Notes: a model not told the origin generated them from the sequence alone. A stretch of 45,506 bases of DNA from JAEEJA01 sp036343175 (GCA_036343175.1 JAZASR010000016.1:1-45506), one strand, 5' to 3'. Counted from the stretch's first letter, positions 25,792 to 34,839 are shown. Program-made: numbers and translations.

Positions 25792-26349
25792 ATGCTCTCA
25801 GAGAAGACCTATAAGAGCATGATAAGCTATTTGAAGGAAACAGGTACTTACCGTTATATAGAGTTCCTCACCCAGCTTATCGTGGATATTACGGTCCTTG
25901 GTTATACCATGACCCTTATCCTTGCCTTCTTAAGCGAAAAAAAGAATGATTTCCGGTTCGTGATTCCTCAGGAGCTCACAAAGATCAACCTCCTTCTGGT
26001 GCCATTGATCGGCGTCATAGGAGTCTCGCTCTTAAGGAAAAGACTTGGCCACCCCCGTCCATATGAGCTCTATCACTTCGAACCTCTCTATAAGTCATAT
26101 GCGGATCCAAAGTTCAGACCTCACGGGGCAGGCTTTCCGAGCCGGCATGTATTCAGCATTTTCATAATAGCTGTCTGCGAGCTCCCGGTCTATAAGCTCT
26201 TTGGAGTGGTCCTGCTGATCATGGGAGTATTTCTCGCTGTGTTCCGTGTGATCATGGGAGTCCACTTTCCGCGCGATGTGATCGCCGGTGCCCTTTTAGG
26301 GTCGGTACTCGGAGTCATAGGAAGTATTATCATTCCGATGATCCTGTGA
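25792..26349 (+). CDS. PAP2-family membrane phosphatase
   Basis: A 185-aa membrane protein of the type 2 phosphatidic acid phosphatase family, dephosphorylating a lipid phosphate such as undecaprenyl pyrophosphate or phosphatidate at the membrane. The tripartite active site is visible: a basic residue plus RP at 82-90 (RKRLGHPRP), PSRH at 116-119 (PSRH instead of the classical PSGH; His119 catalytic), and FRxxxxxHxxxD with His158 (nucleophile) and Asp162. Four to five hydrophobic segments surround these. Start ATG 25792 has AAGGAG upstream. Substrate is not determinable. It sits between aspS and leuS with a structured leader. Confidence 0.88.
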   Translation: MLSEKTYKSMISYLKETGTYRYIEFLTQLIVDITVLGYTMTLILAFLSEKKNDFRFVIPQELTKINLLLVPLIGVIGVSLLRKRLGHPRPYELYHFEPLYKSYADPKFRPHGAGFPSRHVFSIFIIAVCELPVYKLFGVVLLIMGVFLAVFRVIMGVHFPRDVIAGALLGSVLGVIGSIIIPMIL

Positions 26350-26485
26350 TAATGCGGGATCTATTGCGGCTTGACGATGAGATCGCCTGATACCTCCGAT
26401 GATCCTGTAACATAAATTGCAAATGAAGAAAATATCTGGTCTGCAATGCAAACCATGAGAATTATAAATAGTAAGGAGAACAGAT

Positions 26486-28906
26486 ATGTCAGAAGCTTAC
26501 AATCACCACGTAGTCGAAAAGAAATGGCAGAAGATCTGGGAAGACTTAAAGCCTTTCGCTGCATCCGACGACCACACAAAACCAAAGTATTATTCTCTGG
26601 TCGAGTTCCCATATCCATCAGGACAGGGTCTTCACGTAGGTCACCCGCGCCCGTACACAGCCATGGATATCATCTCAAGAAAGAGAAGGATGCAGGGCTA
26701 CAATGTCCTCTTCCCTATGGGATTCGATGCATTCGGCCTTCCTACCGAGAACTATGCCATAAAGAATCACATCCATCCGGCTATCGTTACAAAGAATAAT
26801 ATAGCTCACTTCAAGGACGAACTTAAAAGTCTCGGCTATTCATTTGACTGGGACCGTGAAGTAAATACAACTGATCCCAACTACTATAAGTGGACACAGT
26901 GGATATTCTTAAAGCTTTTCAAGGCAGGTCTTGCCTACAAGAAGGAAATGCCAATCAACTGGTGCCCTTCATGTAAGGTCGGCCTTGCAAATGAGGAGGT
27001 CATCGATGGCAAATGTGAGCGCTGCGGCACCCCTGTTATCCGCCGCGTAAAGAGCGAGTGGATGCTCAAGATCACGGATTATGCGGATAAGCTTATAGAA
27101 GGCCTCGACCACGTTGATTATATCGAGCGTGTAAAGACTCAGCAGAGGAACTGGATCGGACGTTCAGAAGGAGCTGAGGTAGACTTTAAGCTCAAAGGCC
27201 TTGATGACAAGCTTACAGTATATACGACAAGACCTGATACACTTTTCGGCGCCACTTACATGGTCATATCTCCTGAGCACCCTTATATAGAAAAGTACAA
27301 GGATCAGATCACAAACATGGACGAGATCCGTGCTTATCAGAAGCAGGCATCCATGAAGTCCGATTTCGAGCGTACCGAGCTTGCCAAGGACAAGACCGGT
27401 GTAGAGATAAAGGGTATCACAGCGATTGATCCTGTAAATGATAAGGAGATCCCTGTCTGGGTATCCGACTACGTACTCATGACATACGGTACCGGAGCCA
27501 TCATGGCTGTTCCTGCTCATGATACCCGTGACTATGATTTCGCTAAGAAATTCGACCTTCCGATAATTCAGGTCGTTCAGGGTCCTCAGGGAGAAGTGGA
27601 TCTCGATAAGGAAGCATTTACAGACGTTGCAACAGGAACCATGATGAATTCCGGCTTCCTGGATGGACTTTCAGTAGAGGAAGCAAAGGAAAAGATCAAG
27701 CAGTTCCTCGAGGAGAAGGGCATTGGCCACAGAAAGGTCAATTATAAGCTCCGTGACTGGGTATTCTCCCGTCAGCGTTATTGGGGCGAGCCTATCCCGG
27801 TAGTTCACTGCGATAAATGCGGCTGGGTACCGATTCCTGAGAGCGAGCTTCCTCTTGAGCTTCCTGAGGTCGAGTCCTATATGCCTACAGATAACGGCGA
27901 GTCACCGCTTGCAGCCATGACAGACTGGGTAAATACCACATGTCCTTGCTGCGGAGGTCCCGCAAAACGTGAGACCGATACCATGCCGCAATGGGCAGGT
28001 TCATCATGGTACTTCCTTCGTTATACAGATCCTCACAATGATAATGAGCTTGCTTCACAGGAGAATCTTAAATACTGGCTTCCTGTTGACTGGTATAATG
28101 GCGGTATGGAGCATACCACCCTTCATCTTCTTTATTCAAGATTCTGGCATAAGTTCCTTTATGACCAGGGCATAGTTCCTACACCTGAGCCTTATCAGAA
28201 GCGTACCTCACATGGCATGATCCTTGGAGAGAACGGCGAGAAGATGAGTAAGTCCCGCGGAAACGTCATAAATCCTGATGATATAGTCCGTGACTATGGT
28301 GCAGATACTCTCCGTACATATGAGATGTTCATCGGTGCCTTTGATCTTGCGGCATCCTGGTCAGATGAGGGCGTCAAGGGCTGCCGCAGATTCCTCGAGA
28401 GAGTCTGGAAGCTTCAGGATATGATGACCGACGATAAGGAAATAGCTCCTGAGAACGTTACGAAGATCCACCAGACCATTAAGAAGGTCTCCGGCGACAT
28501 CGAGCAGATGAAGTTCAATACAGCGATAGCTGCCCTTATGGAGCTTCTCAATGTATTCTACAAGGAGAAGAAAGTAACTTATAAGGAGTATGAGATCTAT
28601 CTTACCCTTCTTAATCCTACAGCGCCTCATATCACAGAGGAGATCTGGTCACGTATGGGACATACAGACCATATCTGGGAGCAGAAGTGGCCTGAGTTCG
28701 ATGAAGAGAAGACCGTAGAGGATACAGTTGAGATAGCTGTTCAGATCAATGGAAAGACACGTGCTGCAGTTGCGCTCAGCCGCAAGGAGGATAAGGATAC
28801 AGCCATATCAAAGGCAAAGGAGGCACTTGGCAGCAGGCTTGACGGCAAGAACATCATCAAGGAGATCTATGTTCCGGGCCGTATCGTTAACATCGTTGCC
28901 AAATAA
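26486..28906 (+). CDS. leuS: Leucyl-tRNA synthetase
   Basis: A class Ia LeuRS (806 aa, normal for Firmicutes). HVGH at residues 50-53 is the HIGH motif and KMSKS is at 586-590. The CP1 editing domain between them shows TTRPDTLFGATYMVISPEHP and YGTGAIMAVPAHDTRD, including the T-rich editing pocket and the conserved Asp. A zinc-type segment CPSCKVGLANEEV...CERCG is present near 157-185. Start ATG 26486 has AAGGAG upstream. A strong terminator follows. Confidence 0.98.
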   Translation: MSEAYNHHVVEKKWQKIWEDLKPFAASDDHTKPKYYSLVEFPYPSGQGLHVGHPRPYTAMDIISRKRRMQGYNVLFPMGFDAFGLPTENYAIKNHIHPAIVTKNNIAHFKDELKSLGYSFDWDREVNTTDPNYYKWTQWIFLKLFKAGLAYKKEMPINWCPSCKVGLANEEVIDGKCERCGTPVIRRVKSEWMLKITDYADKLIEGLDHVDYIERVKTQQRNWIGRSEGAEVDFKLKGLDDKLTVYTTRPDTLFGATYMVISPEHPYIEKYKDQITNMDEIRAYQKQASMKSDFERTELAKDKTGVEIKGITAIDPVNDKEIPVWVSDYVLMTYGTGAIMAVPAHDTRDYDFAKKFDLPIIQVVQGPQGEVDLDKEAFTDVATGTMMNSGFLDGLSVEEAKEKIKQFLEEKGIGHRKVNYKLRDWVFSRQRYWGEPIPVVHCDKCGWVPIPESELPLELPEVESYMPTDNGESPLAAMTDWVNTTCPCCGGPAKRETDTMPQWAGSSWYFLRYTDPHNDNELASQENLKYWLPVDWYNGGMEHTTLHLLYSRFWHKFLYDQGIVPTPEPYQKRTSHGMILGENGEKMSKSRGNVINPDDIVRDYGADTLRTYEMFIGAFDLAASWSDEGVKGCRRFLERVWKLQDMMTDDKEIAPENVTKIHQTIKKVSGDIEQMKFNTAIAALMELLNVFYKEKKVTYKEYEIYLTLLNPTAPHITEEIWSRMGHTDHIWEQKWPEFDEEKTVEDTVEIAVQINGKTRAAVALSRKEDKDTAISKAKEALGSRLDGKNIIKEIYVPGRIVNIVAK

Positions 28907-28944
28907 TATTTTATTTTCACTGACATGATCCGGTAATTTATAAA

Positions 28945-28987
28945 CCCTCAAATTTGTCAAGGTTGACAAAATTTGAGGGCTTTTTTT
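28945..28987 (+). terminator. Terminator of leuS
   Basis: CCCTCAAATTTGTCAA (28945-28960) pairs with TTGACAAAATTTGAGGG (28963-28979) with a single bulge, followed by a run of T (28981-28987). The falling arm and T-tract also form the next promoter. Confidence 0.95.
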
Positions 28988-28992
28988 ATAAT
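28963..28992 (+). promoter_or_regulatory. Promoter embedded in the leuS terminator
   Basis: TTGACA (28963-28968) lies within the 3' arm of the terminator stem. TATAAT (28987-28992) begins with the last T of the terminator tract. Spacing is 18 bases. Transcription would start near 28999, only about 20 nt before the next start codon. Confidence 0.75.
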
Positions 28993-29018
28993 ATGGTTCA
29001 GGCAGAAAGGAGGAAATG

Positions 29019-31604
29019 ATGTTGAAAAAGGGCAGTAATAAGAGCAGATCAGGCAATAAGATCAAAAGAATTCATGGTCAGTCTGCCCGCTTTATTTACA
29101 AATTTCCTTCTCTACTTATTATCATTCTTATTCTTATCCTCCTTACACAGGTCTCATCAGACAGAAGTCTCCCATTTACATCACGCGGATACAGATATTC
29201 CGCCCAGTTCAATAATACCTGTAAGAAGTATCCTGCGCTAAAAAAGCTCAATTCCAAGGGTACATTTCCGATACCCGGTCTCGCCCGGACCGATGTGCTC
29301 GGTGAAAGCTGCCGTACCATGACTCCCCAGGGCATAACCGCAGCCGGGAGCTACATACTTGTGACCGCCTATGACAGAAACCACAAGTTTTTAAGTGACC
29401 TTAAGAAGCTTCTGTTCGTACCGGTGAATCTGCTCAGATATGCTTCGTACAAGCAGAATGATGAATACAGGTCCGTAATATATGTCATAGATAAAAGGAC
29501 CGGCCGCTACAGGACCACACTCGTCCTTCCCGATAAGAACCATGTCGGGGGCATAACATATGACGGATCCCGGGTCTGGGTCGCAAAGAGCTCGGACTAT
29601 GAGCTTTCCTGCATTGACATGAATACTATCAATAAGGCAGTAAGTAAACACAAGGACAGCGTATTTGTTGACTATGATCATACAGTTGTATGCGACCGTA
29701 TGGCTTCATTCGTAACATACTTCGACAACCGTCTCTGGGTGGGCTTCTGCAATGCAAATGAAAAGGGCACCGGCGTCATGGACGGCTTCGAAATAAGTCT
29801 GTCAAAGAAGGGCAAACCTGTACTTACTTCATCAAAGGAGATCTCTATCCCATATAATGCAAATGGGGCTGTATTTGCAAAGGCAGAGGGAAAGACCTGT
29901 CTTGCAGTATCAGTATCCAACGGCCGCGGAAGCCGTCATAAGAAATGCAATTCCCGTATCTGTCTTTATGAGCTTGACCTTAAGTCTAATTCCGACATTG
30001 CGGGCTTCAAAACAAAAAAGTCCTATAAGATGCCGCCAATGATGGAAGAGATGTGCTTAAGCGGCCGCAAACTTTATTTTATATTTGAATCGGGCTCAAG
30101 TGCCTACAGCAAAGTGGCTTTATATAAATGCCATTCTATTGTTGACCGTATATGCATCGGCAAGGTCTCGGATCTGTTTTACTGGACAAAGTCGGATTAC
30201 GTTGACCCCTTTGAAAAGATCATAGTAAATACCAATGCAGGAGGGGAAACAGCTGCCTCATCTGTGGATGTACCGGTATTTGCTTATCAGACAGCAAATG
30301 GGCCTTTAAATCCTGATCAGGTGGATATGCCTGACACTTTGCAGGAAATATCATCAGACACTTCCATCAAACCATATCAGACAAAAACTCAGGCATCCCC
30401 GCTCAATATCCGTATGCTCTTCAATCCATATCAGGCGTGTATGCAGGCATATCCTTACAATATTCGTATGCTTTTCAATACGTATCAGGCTGATATGCTG
30501 GCTGACATAGCTTGCGAGACCAGTAACAGGCGTTCTGAGTCATATTTCACGGACAGGCTTTCATCCTATGGCTATATGCAGCTCTATCGTACCGGGCGTC
30601 TTAGAAGAAGCACCATCTGCACCTATATGGGAGAAACAGGCTCAGCAAAGTATATCAAGGCTTCAGTTTCAGCTTACCTGGGCGTGAAAAAGCTTATGAT
30701 AGGAGGCAGGATAAAATACAATATCATTATCGATTTTGTGGGCAATGACCTGGCATCCTCTATCAGGGGAGCGGCCGGAAATCCTCTGAGGATAAAGTAT
30801 GATAAAGCAGGCCGCAATACCGGCTTTAGAAATATTTCGGACAGCTTTTACAGTAAGCTTTCAGATATTGATTTTCTGATAAACAGGAAGCACACGACCC
30901 TCAAAACTATTCTGAATGATATGAAAGATCCCGACAGCAGATATTCAATGATCGTGACAGGGTATGGGGCCGGCGGCGCAGTGGCAGATATGTTTACTGC
31001 CGACCATTTATTTATAGGAACGGCTGAGAAACTCTCATCCGGCTCAAATGTTTCTGACGCAGAAGATATTAATGAAGAAGCTCCAGAAAGAGGATCAGGG
31101 TCAGAACTTTTCGGCGTGTATCCGGGTAATATCCTCACCATGACATTCGGCGCATATGCGTCCTGGCTTTCAGAAAAGCATAAGGCAGCCTCGATCTGCC
31201 CATATGGCAGCATCATAAACGTATCTACTTCGGATGATTATGCGCGTTCCATGAAGGGCGCATATCTATTGAAGCAGTCTGGAGGATTCAAAGACCAGCA
31301 GAAGTATTTTAAGGACATAAGGAAAAATAAGAAAAAGAATGTCCGGCCGCTTATGTTATATAAGCCTGACTCAGTCTGCCAGTCCGTGGCTCCGGGAAAT
31401 ACCCTGTCCTATCCGACAGACCTTTCCTTCCGCCGCTATCATTATGATAACGATCCTTACTCCGGTCAGTCCTCCGTATGGTTTACGACCTACAAAGGAG
31501 CCTGTCTGACCTCATTCACGGCCTCCCGCCCTGAGATCTACCGTGATCTTACATCCTACCTGCATCCATTTGCGAGACGCCTGACCGCCTACATTTACGA
31601 ATAA
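29019..31604 (+). CDS. Membrane-anchored beta-propeller protein with degenerate lipase-like domain
   Basis: About 861 aa; no named family recognised. One hydrophobic segment (SLLIIILILILLTQV, about residues 31-45) after a basic N terminus suggests a type II anchor with the bulk outside the cell. Residues ~70-380 contain repeated strands such as GGITYDGSRVWVAKS and SFVTYFDNRLWVGF, like a beta-propeller. A low-complexity zone (~430-495) holds an 18-residue repeat. Residues ~500-861 resemble a class 3 lipase/alpha-beta hydrolase: IIIDFVGND, then VTGYGAGGAVADM where VTGHSxGG is expected, then TFGAYASW and a DDYA segment. The nucleophile Ser is replaced by Gly (codon GGG at 30966), so it is probably not a classical esterase. 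ATG 29019 (GGAGG 5 bases upstream) is preferred to ATG 29016; TTG 29022 is possible. Confidence 0.7.
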   Translation: MLKKGSNKSRSGNKIKRIHGQSARFIYKFPSLLIIILILILLTQVSSDRSLPFTSRGYRYSAQFNNTCKKYPALKKLNSKGTFPIPGLARTDVLGESCRTMTPQGITAAGSYILVTAYDRNHKFLSDLKKLLFVPVNLLRYASYKQNDEYRSVIYVIDKRTGRYRTTLVLPDKNHVGGITYDGSRVWVAKSSDYELSCIDMNTINKAVSKHKDSVFVDYDHTVVCDRMASFVTYFDNRLWVGFCNANEKGTGVMDGFEISLSKKGKPVLTSSKEISIPYNANGAVFAKAEGKTCLAVSVSNGRGSRHKKCNSRICLYELDLKSNSDIAGFKTKKSYKMPPMMEEMCLSGRKLYFIFESGSSAYSKVALYKCHSIVDRICIGKVSDLFYWTKSDYVDPFEKIIVNTNAGGETAASSVDVPVFAYQTANGPLNPDQVDMPDTLQEISSDTSIKPYQTKTQASPLNIRMLFNPYQACMQAYPYNIRMLFNTYQADMLADIACETSNRRSESYFTDRLSSYGYMQLYRTGRLRRSTICTYMGETGSAKYIKASVSAYLGVKKLMIGGRIKYNIIIDFVGNDLASSIRGAAGNPLRIKYDKAGRNTGFRNISDSFYSKLSDIDFLINRKHTTLKTILNDMKDPDSRYSMIVTGYGAGGAVADMFTADHLFIGTAEKLSSGSNVSDAEDINEEAPERGSGSELFGVYPGNILTMTFGAYASWLSEKHKAASICPYGSIINVSTSDDYARSMKGAYLLKQSGGFKDQQKYFKDIRKNKKKNVRPLMLYKPDSVCQSVAPGNTLSYPTDLSFRRYHYDNDPYSGQSSVWFTTYKGACLTSFTASRPEIYRDLTSYLHPFARRLTAYIYE
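30372..30490 (+). repeat. 54-bp degenerate coding repeat
   Basis: Units start at 30372, 30426 and 30480 (the last partial). They encode PYQxxxQAxPxNIRMLFN-like 18-residue blocks in the linker between the propeller and lipase-like parts. Copies have diverged at synonymous and non-synonymous sites. Confidence 0.85.
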
Positions 31605-31634
31605 ATATACTTAATTAAAAATACGGGATGAACA

Positions 31635-31866
31635 AGGTGTGTATAGGTTGGCGATAAAATTGAGGAAGCTATACATAAATAAAAAGCAGAAAAGAGCCAG
31701 GTGTGTATAGGTTGGCGATAAAATTGGGGAAGCTATACATAAATGAGAACAGAATAGGAACCAGGTGTGTATAGGTTGGCGATAAAGTTGGGGAAGCTAT
31801 ACATAAATATAAACAGAATAGGAGCCAGGTGTGTATAGGTTAACAATAGTACTCGTTAATCTATAC
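31635..31866 (+). repeat. 64-bp tandem array of hairpin-forming units upstream of ffh
   Basis: Three near-identical 64-bp units start at 31635, 31699 and 31763, with a partial fourth at 31827. Each full unit has TGTATAG and CTATACA as inverted arms about 22 bases apart. The fourth departs after GTGTATAGGTT but forms a longer hairpin, GTATAGGTTAAC (31833-31844) with GTTAATCTATAC (31855-31866). The remaining spacer (31605-31634 and 31867-32009) shows nothing else recognisable. Confidence 0.93.
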
Positions 31867-32009
31867 TATGCTGAATACTTGCGGTTTGCAGGATAAAGTT
31901 GTAAGCATACTGCTTTATTAGAGATAAGCGAGATGAAAATCATGCCAGGTAAACCTGTTTTTTCAAACCGTAAAATTTAAAATGCTTCAATTTTTGTAAA
32001 ATTTTTCTC

Positions 32010-32038
32010 TTGACAAAGCAGGCATCTTCGTATATCAT
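32010..32038 (+). promoter_or_regulatory. Promoter of the ffh operon
   Basis: Consensus TTGACA (32010-32015), 17-base spacer, TATCAT (32033-32038). The start codon follows 50 bases later. Confidence 0.75.
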
Positions 32039-32088
32039 CAGAAATGCTTAATTAAAAGAAGCACATTCAGCAGAAAGGAAACCACCCT

Positions 32089-33474
32089 ATGGCTTTTGAC
32101 AGTCTGACAGAAAAGCTCACGAACGTATTCAAGAACCTTCGCAGCAAGGGAACTCTTACCGAAGCTGACGTTACTGCGGCCATGAAGGAAGTTAAGATGG
32201 CCCTGCTTGAAGCGGATGTTAACTTCAAGGTCGTTAAGACATTCATAAAAAAAGTTGAAGAACGATCTATTGGTCAGGATGTCATGAAGAGTCTGACTCC
32301 CGGTCAGATGGTCATAAAGATCGTTAATGAAGAGCTCGTGAACCTTATGGGAAGCGAGACCACAGAGCTTAAGCTCCTTCCTTCAGATCAGCTGACTATC
32401 TACCTTATGTGCGGTCTTCAGGGTGCCGGCAAGACTACAACAGCAGCAAAGATCGGCGGGATCCTCAAGTCAAAGGGCAGAAAGCCGCTCCTTATTGCCT
32501 GTGATGTCTACAGACCTGCAGCTATTGAACAGCTGAAGGTCAACGGTGAAAAGCTTGGCGTGCCGGTCTTCTCCATGGGCGATAAGAACGATCCGGTCGA
32601 TATTGCGAAGGCTGGAATAGAGCATGCTAAAAGACAGGGTTGTGACGTGGCAATAGTTGATACAGCCGGCCGTCTTCATATCGACGAAGGCATGATGGAA
32701 GAGCTTTCAGAGATAAAGAACAGCATTCCGGTAACAGAGTCGATCCTCGTGATCGATGCCATGACCGGTCAGGATGCTGTAAATGCTGCTAAAGAGTTCG
32801 ATGAAAAGGTTGGCATAGATGGGGTCATCATTACAAAACTCGATGGCGACACCAGAGGCGGTGCAGCCCTCTCTGTAAGGCAGGTCACCGGCAAGCCTAT
32901 TCTATACGTAGGTATGGGCGAAAAGCTTTCAGACCTGGAGCAGTTCCATCCTGACAGAATGGCTTCAAGGATCCTCGGTATGGGGGACGTCCTGTCACTT
33001 ATTGAAAAGGCTGAGAAGGAGATCGATCAGGAAAAGGCAGCAGAGATGAGCAAACGTATCATCAAGGCTGAATTCAATTTTGATGATTTTCTTGAGCAGA
33101 TGGATCAGATGAAGAAGATGGGCGGCCTTTCAGCAGTGGTCCAGATGCTTCCCGGTATGGGAGTTAATCTTCCTTCAAATATGGCAATAGACGATGATAT
33201 GTTCAAGTCATCGGAAGCTGTTATCCATTCCATGACTGCACAGGAAAGAGCCAATCCTGATATCATAGACGTTTCAAGAAAGCGCAGGATAGCGAAAGGC
33301 GCCGGAGTGGATATATCTGTAGTTAATAAGCTCATGAAACAGTTCAATGAATCCCGCAAGATGATGAAGCAGATGGGCGGGCTCATGGGCGGAAAACGCG
33401 GCAGGAAGGGCAGAAAAGGCGGGATGCCTAATATGGGAGCCCTGCAGAACATGTTCAAGGGCATGAAGTTCTGA
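32089..33474 (+). CDS. ffh: Signal recognition particle protein Ffh
   Basis: The SRP54-type GTPase (461 aa) that binds signal peptides and the SRP RNA and delivers ribosomes to FtsY at the membrane. An N domain (residues 1-85) precedes the G domain with the P-loop GLQGAGKTTTAAK (near 110), DTAGR, TKLDGDTRGGAAL and GMGEKLSDLEQFHPDRMASRILGMGD. The C-terminal M domain is Met-rich (MDQMKKMGG; MMKQMGGLMGG) and ends in a basic GRKGRKGG stretch and MFKGMKF. Start ATG 32089 with GAAAGGA upstream. It opens the ffh-rpsP-khpA-rimM-trmD block. The companion ylxM gene often found upstream is absent; a 64-bp repeat array lies there instead. Confidence 0.98.
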   Translation: MAFDSLTEKLTNVFKNLRSKGTLTEADVTAAMKEVKMALLEADVNFKVVKTFIKKVEERSIGQDVMKSLTPGQMVIKIVNEELVNLMGSETTELKLLPSDQLTIYLMCGLQGAGKTTTAAKIGGILKSKGRKPLLIACDVYRPAAIEQLKVNGEKLGVPVFSMGDKNDPVDIAKAGIEHAKRQGCDVAIVDTAGRLHIDEGMMEELSEIKNSIPVTESILVIDAMTGQDAVNAAKEFDEKVGIDGVIITKLDGDTRGGAALSVRQVTGKPILYVGMGEKLSDLEQFHPDRMASRILGMGDVLSLIEKAEKEIDQEKAAEMSKRIIKAEFNFDDFLEQMDQMKKMGGLSAVVQMLPGMGVNLPSNMAIDDDMFKSSEAVIHSMTAQERANPDIIDVSRKRRIAKGAGVDISVVNKLMKQFNESRKMMKQMGGLMGGKRGRKGRKGGMPNMGALQNMFKGMKF

Positions 33475-33577
33475 GTCTTTTTTAATGAAGATATTTACGG
33501 AAGCCTTTTTTATAGGATTTCCGAGAATATACAATTTATTTATTATAAACTTTAATACTATTTAGGAGGAAACAACA

Positions 33578-33820
33578 TTGGTTAAGATCAGATTAACAAG
33601 AACAGGCAAGAAGAAGGCACCTTACTACAGAGTTATCGTAGCAGATCAGAGATCTCCAAGAGACGGCAAGTTTATCGAGCTTCTTGGAACATATGATCCA
33701 AAGGCCGAGCCAAGCGTATTCAAGATCGACGAGGACAAGGCCAAGGAGTGGATCGCAAAGGGAGCCAAGCCAACTGAGACAGTAGCCAAGCTTTTAAAGC
33801 AGGCCGGTATCATGCAGTGA
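33578..33820 (+). CDS. rpsP: 30S ribosomal protein S16
   Basis: An 80-aa ribosomal protein of the small subunit body. MVKIRLTRTGKKKAPYYRVIVAD and the segment DGKFIELLGTYDP are diagnostic. The start codon is TTG 33578: an excellent AGGAGG (33564-33569) lies 8 bases upstream, the encoded N terminus matches the family exactly, and no ATG is nearby. Co-transcription with ffh and khpA is likely (spacings ~100 and 90 bases). Confidence 0.97.
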   Translation: MVKIRLTRTGKKKAPYYRVIVADQRSPRDGKFIELLGTYDPKAEPSVFKIDEDKAKEWIAKGAKPTETVAKLLKQAGIMQ

Positions 33821-33910
33821 TACTTTGCTTCAGGCATTGATAAAGAATGCATCAAATGTGTTCTTTACTTCATTTCCTGACCATAGTACGAAAAGAAGGA
33901 GATTTCATAA

Positions 33911-34141
33911 GTGGAAGAGTTAGTACGAGTTTTAGCAGGTTCTCTTGTAGATGAGCCTGATAAAGTTAAAGTCGAAAAAACCGAAGACGATAATGAGATC
34001 GTCATACATCTTTTTGTTGCAGAAAATGATATGGGCAAGGTGATAGGCAAGGGCGGCCGTATAGCGAAGGCTATCCGCACTCTTGTAAAGGCGTCTGCAT
34101 ACAATACTGACAAGAAAGTATTCGTCGAGATCGGCGAGTAA
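33911..34141 (+). CDS. khpA: KH-domain RNA-binding protein KhpA
   Basis: A 76-aa single KH-domain protein that in other Firmicutes pairs with KhpB (Jag) and acts as a small RNA chaperone affecting cell division and envelope synthesis. The KH signature GKVIGKGGRIAKAIR carries the GxxG loop. Start is GTG 33911 with AAGGAG (33896-33901) 9 bases upstream. The place between rpsP and rimM is conserved in Firmicutes. A terminator-like hairpin follows before rimM. Confidence 0.95.
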   Translation: MEELVRVLAGSLVDEPDKVKVEKTEDDNEIVIHLFVAENDMGKVIGKGGRIAKAIRTLVKASAYNTDKKVFVEIGE

Positions 34142-34179
34142 TGATTGCAGTAATTTTACCGGCGTGACCGGTTTTATAT

Positions 34180-34214
34180 AATCCCTCTGATAAAGATCAG
34201 GGGGATTTCTTTTC
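34180..34214 (+). terminator. Terminator-like hairpin between khpA and rimM
   Basis: AATCCCTCTGAT (34180-34191) pairs with ATCAGGGGGATT (34196-34207) over a 4-base loop and is followed by a T/C-rich tract. A smaller ACCGG/CCGGT hairpin (34158-34172) precedes it. It may reduce read-through from the ribosomal genes into rimM. Confidence 0.75.
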
Positions 34215-34263
34215 TTACTGGGTGTTTTACTGTGTGTAAGGATATTAAAGGAGAAGCGAAGCT

Positions 34264-34839
34264 ATGACAGAAAGATTTTCATGCGGATACATTACTACGA
34301 CGCACGGCATAAAGGGCGATGTGAAGGTCCAGGTCTATGATGGAGATCCTGGGAGGCTTGCCGGCCTTAAAGATGTTGTCCTTTCAAATGGAAAAGAAGA
34401 AGTAAAAGTTGAGATCGCAGGCGCCAAGACCTATAAGGGAGGAGCCCTTGTCCATTTTAAGGGTTATGACAGCATAAATGATGTCGAAAGATTCAGAAAC
34501 TATGAGCTTATGATCGACCGCAGTCAGGCACAGCCGCTCTCCGAAGGCGAATTCTACATAGCCGACATGATAGGGGCTTCTGTTTACGCTGACATTTCAT
34601 CCGAACTTGGGGACACCTCTGCCCAGACGTCCGACCTTGAGGACACCTCTGCCCCTTCAATTCCGGGTTTTACTTATTTCGGTACACTGAAAGGTGTCGA
34701 CATATCTCATCCGACCCCGATATTCGTGATCATGCATGGCGAAAGGGAAATCCTTGTTCCCAAGGCTCCTGATTTCTATATTTCCGCGGATCCGGAGAAG
34801 CATATACTTAAGATTCATATTATTCCGGGACTGTTGTAA
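34264..34839 (+). CDS. rimM: 16S rRNA processing/maturation factor RimM
   Basis: A 191-aa ribosome maturation factor acting on the 30S head. The N-terminal RimM domain begins CGYITTTHGIKGDVKV, matching the usual 'G.I...HGIKGEVKV'; the C-terminal PRC-barrel shows EGEFYIADMIGASV and EILVPKAPDFYISAD. Inside the PRC barrel, where a short turn is normal, there is an insertion of about 20 residues containing DTSA twice, created by a 30-bp duplication. Start ATG 34264 has AAAGGAG upstream. Its stop codon lies within the left arm of the palindrome preceding the cellulase promoter. Confidence 0.93.
   Translation: MTERFSCGYITTTHGIKGDVKVQVYDGDPGRLAGLKDVVLSNGKEEVKVEIAGAKTYKGGALVHFKGYDSINDVERFRNYELMIDRSQAQPLSEGEFYIADMIGASVYADISSELGDTSAQTSDLEDTSAPSIPGFTYFGTLKGVDISHPTPIFVIMHGEREILVPKAPDFYISADPEKHILKIHIIPGLL
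34601..34660 (+). repeat. 30-bp duplication inside rimM
   Basis: Units 34601-34630 and 34631-34660 share CCGANCTTGRGGACACCTCT followed by GCCC, and add an in-frame 10-residue repeat (ELGDTSAQTS / DLEDTSAPS) to RimM. Confidence 0.88.

Noticed and set aside
31635..31866. CRISPR array
   Set aside because: Units are contiguous with no unique spacers and no cas genes nearby; it is a plain tandem repeat. The same holds for the 32-bp and 59-bp arrays.
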